DNA of 22,580 bases from a virus: the IMG/VR virus record IMGVR_UViG_3300036884_000002, positions 1 to 22,580 of that record, one strand, 5' to 3'. Under the pieces are notes generated by a model that worked only from the letters and a program-made list of their open reading frames with translations, ran no database searches and was not told the DNA's origin. Numbering within the stretch: position 1 is the first letter of the stretch; every line of letters starts with the position of its first letter. A program made the translations under genes and the position numbers. Positions 15,291 to 22,225 of this stretch are shown here, in pieces.

Positions 15291-16031
15291 TTAAGCGTTG
15301 CGGAAGCGCATGGCCCCCGGAAATTGTTTTGCCATTGCTTCGCCATCAAGGGCGATACGTGCGGGTGCTGCTGATTTGCTGGAAGCAACACGGAACAAAG
15401 CAGCGAGAGCTGCATCACCGGTTACACCTTTGTAATCAACAGCCATGTGGTCGAGTGCAAATGCGTAAATGTCGGAAGCCTTGTCAAGAGCAAATACATC
15501 ACCTACAACCGATGCAACGTCACGCCTTGCCTGCTCTGCTGCTTTCATCTCTTTACGAAGCCCGTCCATTGCGGCTTTCACGTCCACGGGTTTGCTGGAC
15601 TTATCAGCAATGTCTTTCAGGTCTTCGTCCTTCTCGTCTTCGGCTGGCATTTCAAAGAGCTTACAAGCTTCTTCGATAATGCTTTCGTCAACCTTACCGG
15701 CAAGCAGAGCTTTCAGCTTTTCGGCGGGGCTTTCGTCTTCACCGATCTTCTTCTCAGCTTTTGGCTTGAAATCCTCTTCGGCTGAATCAGGAACAACCGG
15801 TTTATCTTCCGGCCCCTGCTCAACATCCAGAAGAGCATCAATAATGTTGTCCAACTGCTGCGGGTTCAGCTCAACGTCAAGAGCCATGATTTTGCCCTTG
15901 ATGCCGTCCTTGTCAAACTTCTTTTTACTGACTGAACCAACAATGGCTCCGAGTGCCGAATCTGTAGCAATTTTAGGAGCAGCGGCCCCAATTGCCACAA
16001 AGAGGGCTTTTCCCAACTTCGTCATTTTCAT
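15291..16031 (-). CDS. Nested in-frame scaffold protein from internal start
   Basis: Inside the DUF2213 gene, ATG at 16031 (codon 187, MKMTKLGKALF) is preceded by a perfect AAGGAGG (16046-16040) with an 8-nt spacer. It lies exactly where the protease-like domain ends and the charged helical part begins. Initiation there gives a 246-aa protein made only of the scaffold-like part, with a run of acidic and Lys-rich helices (AEEDFKPKAEKKIGEDES, MDGLRKEMKAAEQARRD). The layout matches lambda C/Nu3, where a scaffold is translated from within the protease gene in the same frame. Expression is inferred from the ribosome binding site. Confidence 0.65.
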   Translation of the reverse strand: MKMTKLGKALFVAIGAAAPKIATDSALGAIVGSVSKKKFDKDGIKGKIMALDVELNPQQLDNIIDALLDVEQGPEDKPVVPDSAEEDFKPKAEKKIGEDESPAEKLKALLAGKVDESIIEEACKLFEMPAEDEKDEDLKDIADKSSKPVDVKAAMDGLRKEMKAAEQARRDVASVVGDVFALDKASDIYAFALDHMAVDYKGVTGDAALAALFRVASSKSAAPARIALDGEAMAKQFPGAMRFRNA

Positions 16032-16589
16032 TTTGCCAGCCTCCTTGACTGTTTTGTGGTCTGCTACTACTACATCGCTACCGGCCCTGCCCAACTCAAC
16101 AAGTGCCAAATGATTTCCGCGTATTTCCGTCATAATGCCGTCGTATGCTGTTCCCTCAAACTCGCCAGAGATCATTACAGGAACATACCTGTAAGCACAT
16201 GATAGCTCTTTAGCTGTCTCAGTCTCGATACTGGCTATCGCCGTTGCATCCCAGAAGCAAAGATCAGCATCGAGGTACGGATTATCAAAAGCAATATCGG
16301 AACCAATAGCACCGATGATCAAGTCTGGCTGTGGCGCGTCAACTGTGACTGGCACATGCTCCGATAATATAGGAAGTCTCGCGAATGTCGGTGCGGCCTT
16401 TTCAAGCTCAACAGGATCACGGTATAGTCGGTAAACCTTATCCGGTTCAAGTCCTAGACCTTGATAATCAGGGATTTCGCGACCATAATAAGGATTTACA
16501 GTCGCTTTAGAAATATGAGACTTAGCAACATGTAGCCGCCCATCCTCATCAACAGACCTTAACGATTTATCAAGTGCTAATTTTATCAT
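15291..16589 (-). CDS. DUF2213 protein: probable prohead protease fused to scaffold
   Basis: A 432-aa protein. Residues 1-180 are the DUF2213 domain: YYGREIPDYQGLGLEPDKVYRLYRDP, then F-A-R-L-P-I-L-S-E-H-V-P-V, ETAKELSCAYRYVPV and GNHLALVELGRAGSDVVVAD. These His and Ser positions resemble those of U35-type prohead proteases, and the family occupies the protease position in the head operon, so a protease role is likely but not proven. Residues 187-432 are acidic, Lys/Glu/Ala-rich and largely helical, as scaffolds are. The join coincides with a perfect internal Shine-Dalgarno and start. AGGTG lies 6 nt before the ATG. Confidence 0.8.
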   Translation of the reverse strand: MIKLALDKSLRSVDEDGRLHVAKSHISKATVNPYYGREIPDYQGLGLEPDKVYRLYRDPVELEKAAPTFARLPILSEHVPVTVDAPQPDLIIGAIGSDIAFDNPYLDADLCFWDATAIASIETETAKELSCAYRYVPVMISGEFEGTAYDGIMTEIRGNHLALVELGRAGSDVVVADHKTVKEAGKMKMTKLGKALFVAIGAAAPKIATDSALGAIVGSVSKKKFDKDGIKGKIMALDVELNPQQLDNIIDALLDVEQGPEDKPVVPDSAEEDFKPKAEKKIGEDESPAEKLKALLAGKVDESIIEEACKLFEMPAEDEKDEDLKDIADKSSKPVDVKAAMDGLRKEMKAAEQARRDVASVVGDVFALDKASDIYAFALDHMAVDYKGVTGDAALAALFRVASSKSAAPARIALDGEAMAKQFPGAMRFRNA

Positions 16590-16637
16590 ATTAACACCTA
16601 TGCTAATGACTTATCTTAATTAATGCAAGAACATTAT

Positions 16638-16742
16638 TTAAACTGCCTGTAAATTCCCATAAAGCGCACCATTGCCAGATTTATCAAGGACGACCACGCC
16701 GGTTGCCACTGACCCATTGTCAAGTTTGATTTGATTACTCAT
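16638..16742 (-). CDS. 34-aa small protein between head genes
   Basis: A short gene with start ATG at 16742 and GAGG 6 nt upstream, stopping at TAA 16640-16638. The product is MSNQIKLDNGSVATGVVVLDKSGNGALYGNLQAV: no cysteine, no membrane segment, probably two beta strands joined by a G-N-G turn. It starts 11 bp after the head morphogenesis gene and fills most of the 164-bp gap before the DUF2213 gene. The good ribosome binding site and tight fit in the operon support it; I cannot name a function. Confidence 0.6.
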   Translation of the reverse strand: MSNQIKLDNGSVATGVVVLDKSGNGALYGNLQAV

Positions 16743-16753
16743 GAGTCACCTCG

Positions 16754-17548
16754 TTAAATTGGTAGTATTGGTCTGGAGACACATCTACACCGAGGAAGAG
16801 TCCCAGGCTGTATTTTTTCGCCATCTATTAAGCAACCATCGGCTATGCTGTATTTCTTGCCATTTGCGGCAACGTGTGATTTTCTTGGCGCCTTACCTGC
16901 ATGACTGTGGAGCCAGATTGCCTCAGTTATCCCAAGTTCAAGCTGGTTGATGCGATTGACTATCGCATTCGCTTTATTAGATTGATCTATCGCTATAAAA
17001 GCCGCCCTGCGCTTGGTAACAGGATAAATAGCCTGGATATCCTCGACCATTGTTGCCAAGTCACGTCCGGCAGAATATGATCTCATAACGGCACCCTCAA
17101 CTTGATTGAGGTATTGCACTGGTATGGATTTGATTAAAGCTATGTTCTCGGCTATTGACGATTCAAGCGCGTCTTTCATCGCCGGGGTCATCTTAAATTC
17201 AACCGACCAGCCAACGTCTTTGAGTGATTGCCTGAACTCTGTATCACTGAATTTATACATACGCCCAACGTACTTCTCTGCCATGGCCTTGGCAAAGTCC
17301 TCAAACTTATCAACCCACCGCTTACCGAGTGCTTTTAATAGCTTCTGTATTATTTTGGAAGGTAGTGCGTCTTGGGCAATGTCAACAAGCGTTGCCACTT
17401 TGGGCGGTTCTTTCTTATATCCAGCCGACAACCAATAGACAAACGAGTTGTGCATATTGTCAATAGCGGATTGCAAAGCCTTTTTGTACTTAATTTCTAG
17501 GCCCCTGTTCGCATGGACGGCTCTTGCAGTTTTGTATTGCTTCACCAT
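16754..17548 (-). CDS. Head morphogenesis protein (SPP1 gp7 / Mu F type)
   Basis: A 264-aa minor head protein. The C-terminal third carries the SPP1 gp7/Mu gpF signature: RRAAFIAIDQSNKANAIVNRINQLELG, the strand EAIWLHSHAGKAPRKSHVAANGK, then S-I-A-D-G-C-L and a terminal PGTLPRCRCVSRPI. This corresponds to the family's 'W....D.R.R..H..l.G' and 'PG...NCRC' motifs, with Thr-Leu-Pro-Arg replacing the common Asn before CRC. The N-terminal two thirds are helical. Such proteins bind the portal and enter the head in few copies. It starts 2 bp after the portal stop. Confidence 0.85.
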   Translation of the reverse strand: MVKQYKTARAVHANRGLEIKYKKALQSAIDNMHNSFVYWLSAGYKKEPPKVATLVDIAQDALPSKIIQKLLKALGKRWVDKFEDFAKAMAEKYVGRMYKFSDTEFRQSLKDVGWSVEFKMTPAMKDALESSIAENIALIKSIPVQYLNQVEGAVMRSYSAGRDLATMVEDIQAIYPVTKRRAAFIAIDQSNKANAIVNRINQLELGITEAIWLHSHAGKAPRKSHVAANGKKYSIADGCLIDGEKIQPGTLPRCRCVSRPILPI

Positions 17549-17550
17549 TG

Positions 17551-19095
17551 CTAATCCTTGGGAACAATCTCTTTACCGGCTGATTCAGCATCAACGCTTT
17601 TATCTGCCAACGGGTCGTCAAGAGTATCTGGACTTTCAAAGTCATCAACAGGAGCAACTATCTCGACATCAAGATCAAGGCTGTCATAGCCGCTGTGAGG
17701 GTCTTTAGAAAGCCTTTCGCGTTCTTCTGAAGGGTCGATCACGCCATTGGAAATATATATCTGGGCGGCCTGGGCATCGTTCAATCTGATTGTGGCCTCT
17801 TCGGCCTCCGTCATTTCATAGAGGGAACAGAAGTTAAATGATATGGTCGGGTCGATCTCGCCATATAGTGATAGCTGAATAACCTTGATAATCGATTCCA
17901 GCGGCGAACGCCAGAAGGATTCTTGTTGTGCCTTTATCCAATCGTAGAACACTCGTATTTCGCCTTCGCTGCTTGCATTCAATCCGCTTGGACTTATGCC
18001 GGTAAGTATCATCGATGGGATTCTCGACACAGAACACATTTGCTCTTGTGACTGAGACTGCAGCTCATGGAGGCCGGAAAGAGGGGTGTTCGTCTGGATA
18101 ATCTCTTCGCGGTCTTTATCAAGAAGCATCAAGCCCTTGTTGCTTCGAGTAGCATTGAATAATACAGCCCTTGCAACAATACCGGAGCCGTCATCACCAC
18201 CGGACAATATACCTTCCATCGAAGTGGCAAGTGCAGTAATTGAAAAGTTGTTAATCAAATCAGATACGCTTTGTCGAGTTCTCAACCAGTTCTCAACGTA
18301 AGGCTCGGCAAGCTGTGACAATGACATACCTGCAAAGTTAAACGCTGGTTTAAGCATATCGGGGAGCGGCCTTGTCACGATAGTAAGCAATCTGCTGGCA
18401 TGTACCTGTTGCCCTAACATGAACCAGCTAGACGGCTTATAGAAGTCAATGGCAGAAGGGTCGACAGCGTTGTAGTCTGATGGAGTAGTCCACATAGCCT
18501 CAACAGCGGATAGCCCTTTTAAGCTACCTACCTTGATTGTCTTGGGTGAAAGTATAAGAGGCTTGGCACTGTCTGCGCCGTTAATACTGATATAGATTTG
18601 ACCACGACCGAAAAAGCAATCATGCGCGGCGGCAAGCTGGAATACACCACGGACATCGAGTTTTTTCATTTCATCCTCAATGCCTTTGATCTTGTCTTTC
18701 GTTGCATCGTCCATGTCTTCACTTGTGCCGTTAAACTCTATCCATTTGCGGGTCAGTTCTGTTGATATGGCACTGGCAAATGATCTATATTCGGCGCGTG
18801 TGGCAAGATATGAAAGATAAGGGAATCCGGGAAAGCCACCACCGGGAAGCTGGCCGCCATACATTTGCGCATATTCGTACTGGTTTGAATCCATTGCAAG
18901 GACGGGAGGGGTGACACCTTTCGGGGCAATGCCCGCAACCAGTTCAGGCGGTTTTATCTCATAAGTGTATGCGGGTGTTTTGTTGCCAATCGCCATTTTA
19001 CCGGCAGCTACTCGCATGTTGGTTGCCAATGATTGTGCAGTTTGTTTACTCGGCGCAATTTTGCGCTCAGTGCTAATAGGTCTTTTACGGCTCAT
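17551..19095 (-). CDS. Portal protein (DUF1073 type)
   Basis: A 514-aa portal of the DUF1073/phage-associated family, the ring at the capsid vertex through which TerL pumps DNA. Visible features are a basic N-terminus, FPYLSYLATRAEYRSFASAISTELTRKWIEF (about 92-122), RGVFQLAAAHDCFFGRGQIYI (about 144-164), and a long stem/crown helix region with ISPSGLNASSEGEIRVFYDWIKAQQESFWRSPLESIIKVIQLSLYG (about 364-409). The last is the 'SP.Glna.ge.e.r.yyd.i...Q......' motif of this family. An acidic tail (DDFESPDTLDDPLAD) follows. GGGGG lies 5 nt before the ATG and is encoded in the end of TerL. Confidence 0.9.
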   Translation of the reverse strand: MSRKRPISTERKIAPSKQTAQSLATNMRVAAGKMAIGNKTPAYTYEIKPPELVAGIAPKGVTPPVLAMDSNQYEYAQMYGGQLPGGGFPGFPYLSYLATRAEYRSFASAISTELTRKWIEFNGTSEDMDDATKDKIKGIEDEMKKLDVRGVFQLAAAHDCFFGRGQIYISINGADSAKPLILSPKTIKVGSLKGLSAVEAMWTTPSDYNAVDPSAIDFYKPSSWFMLGQQVHASRLLTIVTRPLPDMLKPAFNFAGMSLSQLAEPYVENWLRTRQSVSDLINNFSITALATSMEGILSGGDDGSGIVARAVLFNATRSNKGLMLLDKDREEIIQTNTPLSGLHELQSQSQEQMCSVSRIPSMILTGISPSGLNASSEGEIRVFYDWIKAQQESFWRSPLESIIKVIQLSLYGEIDPTISFNFCSLYEMTEAEEATIRLNDAQAAQIYISNGVIDPSEERERLSKDPHSGYDSLDLDVEIVAPVDDFESPDTLDDPLADKSVDAESAGKEIVPKD

Positions 19096-19096
19096 C

Positions 19097-21463
19097 TTAC
19101 CCCCTGCACAACATCTTGTTGATTGCCGCCTGTGATATGTTCAGCCCTGAGAATGTAGGGTATAACCTTCTTAAAGCCTGGGTCATAGCATCACAATTGG
19201 ATACTAAAATTCCGTTAGCGTAATATACCCCGTCAGATTCAACCTTTAGATTATATACAGTTTCTATTTGCGCACTTTTTAGAACAGAACTTTTTGACAC
19301 GAGACGGGTTAATTGGCAAAACTGTGTCATATTTTGACCCGCATTGTTCGCATTTCCTGGTAACATTATACTGTCCTTCTGCCCTTCTGGTTTTGTACCC
19401 ACACAAAGGAGAACAGTAACGTGCATCTTTATTCTTTGCAATAAATTCTTTACCGCACCATACGCAGGAACAAATAACATCTTTCTTTTTGGCTTTTGCA
19501 TGTTCTCTGTGCCATGCTCGGCCCTCTTCGGATTGATGCCATGCGACAGTGAGTGGTCGTATTTTGGCAAGATGTTCAAGATCGTATGTTCCCGGCTCAA
19601 TCTGACGATGTTCTTTACGCGATACTTCGCGTAAGTTTTCAGGGTGGTTGTTGAAAGAATCACCATCGATATGATGAATTTCAAAGCCTTCCTTAGCTGA
19701 CCTTCCATTATGAAATTCCCAAATTGCGACATGGAGGCCCTTAGGACGCTTCCTTCCCTCATTTGTCGTTGACTGGCTAAGATAATACCGTCCCTTCCCT
19801 CCCATGAGTCGGTACTTGATTCCATTGAATTCAATAATTTTAGGATTCTCCATCTGATTAATCTCCTTAGAGATAATATATCACATGAATCCGCTTGTGT
19901 CAAAGCGTCCAATGGCTTAAAGCCATTTTGCGTAAATATCTTATGACTTGCTGTCCCGGTTAGACCATTCTTGTTTATAACATTCTTAATCCTAGTAGGC
20001 CCACAATCTATTACACGGCCAATGCCAAAAGGGGTAATAACGCTATCCCCTACAACCATATCTCTAATAGGCTTATCGCCATCTGGGGTAGAAATCATAG
20101 TATCGCCAACAAAACATTGATCATCGTGCGCCCCCGCTGGAAACGCTGTCAATTCGGAAACAAACTCTTTTACCCACGGTGATATATCTGGATGCGGCAA
20201 GTAAATATTGCCAGCTTCCCAAAATGACGTTACGGCGTGCGCTCTTGCTATCTTGGAGCCATCCGGCTCTATTGGTATGATACCAGGGACGCGCTTTTTG
20301 AGAACATCAATGACGGCTGGCCCGTTCGCTTTGTCCTCAATAAGGATTTCGCGTGTGGCTTTCCATCGGTCGCGTAAGAGTATGACACTTAATACCGTAT
20401 CTGTAAATGATAATCTAGCTCTAATTTGATCAAGCAAATAAGAGTCCGCACCTTTTTTGCCCCATACCTGGCCCACTACAAAGTCAGTGCCGTCTGTGTC
20501 CTTGAACGTGCAATCCCATGATGCAATCACTTTGTCAAACTTTGTCGGCAGGTCTTTAGGCAGATAATACTTGATACTTGATTCTTTGAATATGTTGCCA
20601 CCAAGGGATTTAGGCGATTGCTGGAACATTGCCGACCACCAATAATCAGATGATTCGGCTTTGAGTTCAAGCAATTGTTCAAGGGGGTGCAGTTCGGGTA
20701 CAAGCGGCCCCAACGGTAAATCGGGGTTATATCCCACCTCGCCAGGGTCATTGATTGCCGGGAATTTCAAGACAGTAAGGCGCGGGTCTCCACGGTGTAA
20801 GTCAATAATACGGGCCGACAGGTCATCCTCGGCCCATGACGTAGCCATGATGATCTGCCCAGAGTTTGCCGACATACGGGTTTTACATGTAGATTGATAC
20901 CAATTCCAGTGGCCTTCCTTTACTGTTGGGCTAAGAGCTTCCTGAGCATTTTTTATTGGATCGTCGATAATAAAAATATCTGCTGCGCGGCCAGTGAAAC
21001 CACCGCCGACACCATCGCCGATATATCCGCCTTTTCCATTAGGGGAGCTGAATTCCCCATTACGGTTGATTGAGTATTTGCGTTTTTCTTCTGGTTCGGG
21101 GAATAGTGCTAGATGTTCGGGAGATACAAGGTTGCGTCTCACATCCAGAGACATTGAATCAGCAAGAGTTGACGAATAACTAGCGGCGGCAATCCTCCAA
21201 TCAGGAAACTTGCCTAGTAGATATGCAGGTAACTGGCGGCTTGCCATTTCCGACTTACCCATTTGAGGCGGAGCCTGTAATATCAATACCGGTCTGAACC
21301 CGTTTTGACAATCAACGATAAATTTATCAAGGGCTTGGCATACGGCAGTAGAGAATCTTGAATGAACAAAAGATTTGTTTACGTAGGATATATAGTCTTG
21401 TAGGGATTTGCGAGCCTGACGGCGTTTGTATAGCTCTGCAGCGATATCGGATTGTTTGATCAT
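19097..21463 (-). CDS. Terminase large subunit interrupted by an intein
   Basis: A 788-residue precursor. Removing the intein leaves 481 residues (449 + 32), a normal TerL length. ATPase motifs: Walker A-like APPQMGKS at 64-71 and Walker B IIDD at 165-168. The C-terminal nuclease has SWD (Asp317), IEDKANG (Glu376/Asp377) and HDDQ|CDA, where the third acidic motif (Asp447/Asp448) is directly followed by the intein. TerL cuts concatemeric DNA and drives packaging at the portal. The ATG overlaps the terminase small subunit stop in ATGA with only a weak Shine-Dalgarno, so translation is coupled. Function should require splicing, because the intein splits the nuclease motif and removes the last helix. 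Confidence 0.92.
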   Translation of the reverse strand: MIKQSDIAAELYKRRQARKSLQDYISYVNKSFVHSRFSTAVCQALDKFIVDCQNGFRPVLILQAPPQMGKSEMASRQLPAYLLGKFPDWRIAAASYSSTLADSMSLDVRRNLVSPEHLALFPEPEEKRKYSINRNGEFSSPNGKGGYIGDGVGGGFTGRAADIFIIDDPIKNAQEALSPTVKEGHWNWYQSTCKTRMSANSGQIIMATSWAEDDLSARIIDLHRGDPRLTVLKFPAINDPGEVGYNPDLPLGPLVPELHPLEQLLELKAESSDYWWSAMFQQSPKSLGGNIFKESSIKYYLPKDLPTKFDKVIASWDCTFKDTDGTDFVVGQVWGKKGADSYLLDQIRARLSFTDTVLSVILLRDRWKATREILIEDKANGPAVIDVLKKRVPGIIPIEPDGSKIARAHAVTSFWEAGNIYLPHPDISPWVKEFVSELTAFPAGAHDDQCFVGDTMISTPDGDKPIRDMVVGDSVITPFGIGRVIDCGPTRIKNVINKNGLTGTASHKIFTQNGFKPLDALTQADSCDILSLRRLIRWRILKLLNSMESSTDSWEGRDGIILASQRQMREGSVLRASMSQFGNFIMEGQLRKALKFIISMVILSTTTLKTYAKYRVKNIVRLSREHTILNILPKYDHSLSHGINPKRAEHGTENMQKPKRKMLFVPAYGAVKNLLQRIKMHVTVLLCVGTKPEGQKDSIMLPGNANNAGQNMTQFCQLTRLVSKSSVLKSAQIETVYNLKVESDGVYYANGILVSNCDAMTQALRRLYPTFSGLNISQAAINKMLCRG
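19196..20116 (-). other. TerL intein (307 aa) without an in-frame endonuclease domain
   Basis: Residue 1 is Cys (codon 20116-20114). Block A is CFVGDTMISTPDGDKPIRDM; block B is GLTGTASHKIF with Thr55 and His58; blocks F/G are ETVYNLKVESDGVYYANGILVSN, followed by Cys+1 (19195-19193). These are the residues of a standard Cys1/Asn307/Cys+1 intein. Two positions differ from the common pattern: Ser306 replaces the penultimate His, and Gly replaces the usual block F His. Residues about 88-270 have no recognisable endonuclease or splicing motif. They are the TerL-frame reading of the HNH gene that lies in another frame. Without that stretch the intein would be mini-intein sized, about 125 residues. 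Splicing is inferred, not shown. Confidence 0.92.
19251..19853 (-). CDS. HNH homing endonuclease nested out of frame inside the intein
   Basis: A complete 200-aa gene in a frame different from TerL. ATG at 19853 has TAAGGAG (19869-19863) 9 nt upstream; a TGA ten codons upstream closes the frame, so it is not a fusion to the intein N-terminus. Residues 10-85 form an HNH_3-type domain: FNGIKYRLMGGKGRYYL, HVAIWEFHNG, then IHHIDGDSFNNHPENL (His60/61, Asn69, Asn73) and REVSRKEHRQ. Two Cys4 zinc-binding units follow (Cys 128 or 130, 133, 147, 151; Cys 168, 171, 190, 194). It probably cuts intein-free TerL genes so the intein spreads. Its last ~20 codons overlap the intein's C-terminal splicing segment. 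Confidence 0.92.
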   Translation of the reverse strand: MENPKIIEFNGIKYRLMGGKGRYYLSQSTTNEGRKRPKGLHVAIWEFHNGRSAKEGFEIHHIDGDSFNNHPENLREVSRKEHRQIEPGTYDLEHLAKIRPLTVAWHQSEEGRAWHREHAKAKKKDVICSCVWCGKEFIAKNKDARYCSPLCGYKTRRAEGQYNVTRKCEQCGSKYDTVLPINPSRVKKFCSKKCANRNCI

Positions 21464-21930
21464 TTGCCAGCGGCAATCATAGCGAGTAGTTGTTCGTCGG
21501 TTAACTCGGCGACGTTTTGCGTTTTGATGGGGCCGCCGTCAAGGCCAGATACTTCCTGGGTAATCTTTTCGCCATACTTTTTGGCATTCAGCTTTGATAA
21601 AGCCCATTTCATGTTATCGCATTCAATCCTTGCCATAGCAATAGCGTCTTTAGGTTCCCAGCCTTCGGCAATATATTTCTTGACTGTCTCTCCGGCAGCG
21701 TCTTGGTATTCGTCAAACCGATAATCAGTCATCAGCGTTCGCGCGTGCGTGTACTGGTTGGCTAGTTCCTCGTTGTCATTGCACCACCCGATGATTGAAC
21801 TATGACTAGGTATTCCCTCTACGCTTTTGCATATTCGCCTGAGTGACTGCCCCTCTGCCATGCAAGCGCACACAATATCCATTATGCGTTGTCTATATTC
21901 TTCTTGTGTTTCGTTATCGGGTTTTTTCAT
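21460..21930 (-). CDS. Terminase small subunit
   Basis: A 156-aa protein directly before TerL, overlapping its start by 4 bp. The N-terminal part is a helix-turn-helix DNA-binding region: EEYRQRIMDIVCACMAEGQSLRRICKSVEGIPSHSSIIGWCNDNEEL, as in small terminases and terminase-small-like proteins that recognise the packaging site. A helical middle (TLMTDYRFDEYQDAAGETVKKYIAEG) and the conserved IECDNMKWALSKLNAKKYGEKI segment (about 105-126) follow; the latter pattern is common in this family. The tail ELTDEQLLAMIAAGK may contact TerL. Its ATG overlaps the stop of the 50-aa gene in ATGA. Confidence 0.85.
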   Translation of the reverse strand: MKKPDNETQEEYRQRIMDIVCACMAEGQSLRRICKSVEGIPSHSSIIGWCNDNEELANQYTHARTLMTDYRFDEYQDAAGETVKKYIAEGWEPKDAIAMARIECDNMKWALSKLNAKKYGEKITQEVSGLDGGPIKTQNVAELTDEQLLAMIAAGK

Positions 21931-22079
21931 CTTTCATGTTTCCCATTATGCACATCGCAGTATAAAGCATAGAGTTTTTTCTTAAACTCATACAACCATT
22001 GGTTATCTTTATCGTCTTTAAACTGAATTGGTTTATCACTGATATACGGTTTACAATGACCTTTATTTATTATTGTCAT
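21927..22079 (-). CDS. 50-aa protein coupled to terminase small subunit
   Basis: A 50-residue gene starting at ATG 22079 and ending in an ATGA overlap with the terminase small subunit. The product is MTIINKGHCKPYISDKPIQF then KDDKDNQWLYEFKKKLYALY and CDVHNGKHER. Cys9, Cys41 and His44 could bind a metal, but there is no full zinc-finger pattern. It has no signal or membrane segment. The Shine-Dalgarno is weak (TGGTG about 9 nt upstream). It is the first gene behind the promoter. Coupling and the absence of any other frame in this 295-bp stretch support it; its function is unknown. Confidence 0.65.
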   Translation of the reverse strand: MTIINKGHCKPYISDKPIQFKDDKDNQWLYEFKKKLYALYCDVHNGKHER

Positions 22080-22121
22080 GTTTTAACACCACACATCAGT
22101 TATTTTCTTTTTCATGCCGCT

Positions 22122-22150
22122 ACTATACGTTTTTTTATTAAGTAATGCAA
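22122..22150 (-). promoter_or_regulatory. Sigma70-like promoter for the packaging/head operon
   Basis: On the minus strand TTGCAT (22150-22145) and TATAGT (22127-22122) are separated by exactly 17 bases of A/T-rich DNA. They match TTGACA/TATAAT at 4 and 5 of 6 positions. It lies in the only long non-coding gap at the head of the operon. The predicted start (about 22115) falls on an ATG of a 10-codon frame (22115-22083) that ends just before the 50-aa gene's start. Confidence 0.6.
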
Positions 22151-22189
22151 TAATTAACTTGACAAGGTAAAAATGTCTAACTCCCGCTG

Positions 22190-22206
22190 TTGCCGACAAG
22201 CGGCAA
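22190..22206 (-). repeat. Short hairpin between upstream gene and promoter
   Basis: TTGCCG (22190-22195) and CGGCAA (22201-22206) form an exact 6-bp stem with a 5-base loop. It lies about 20 bp after the stop at 22226. In the minus-strand transcript no T-run follows directly (ATTTTT only about 16 bases on), so a terminator role is doubtful. The rest of the 22080-22225 gap holds only the promoter. Confidence 0.4.
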
Positions 22207-22225
22207 ATCTGTTTGTTGTAATTTT

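Noticed and set aside
15469-16113. Plus-strand 214-codon opening
   Set aside because: It lies antisense to the DUF2213 gene, is rich in Ser/Ala from complementary codons, has no family-like motif, and opposes the direction of every supported gene.
19251-19853. The HNH frame as an in-frame intein domain broken by a sequencing error
   Set aside because: Two compensating errors would be needed, yet the TerL frame is free of stops across 600 bp, and the HNH frame has its own upstream stop, strong Shine-Dalgarno, ATG and stop. A true nested gene explains all of this.
22159-22187. Plus-strand TTGACA as a divergent promoter
   Set aside because: No acceptable -10 box lies 16-18 bases downstream, and no plus-strand gene follows.
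22190-22206. Hairpin as a rho-independent terminator
   Set aside because: The stem is only 6 bp and no T-run follows directly, so I list it only as a repeat.
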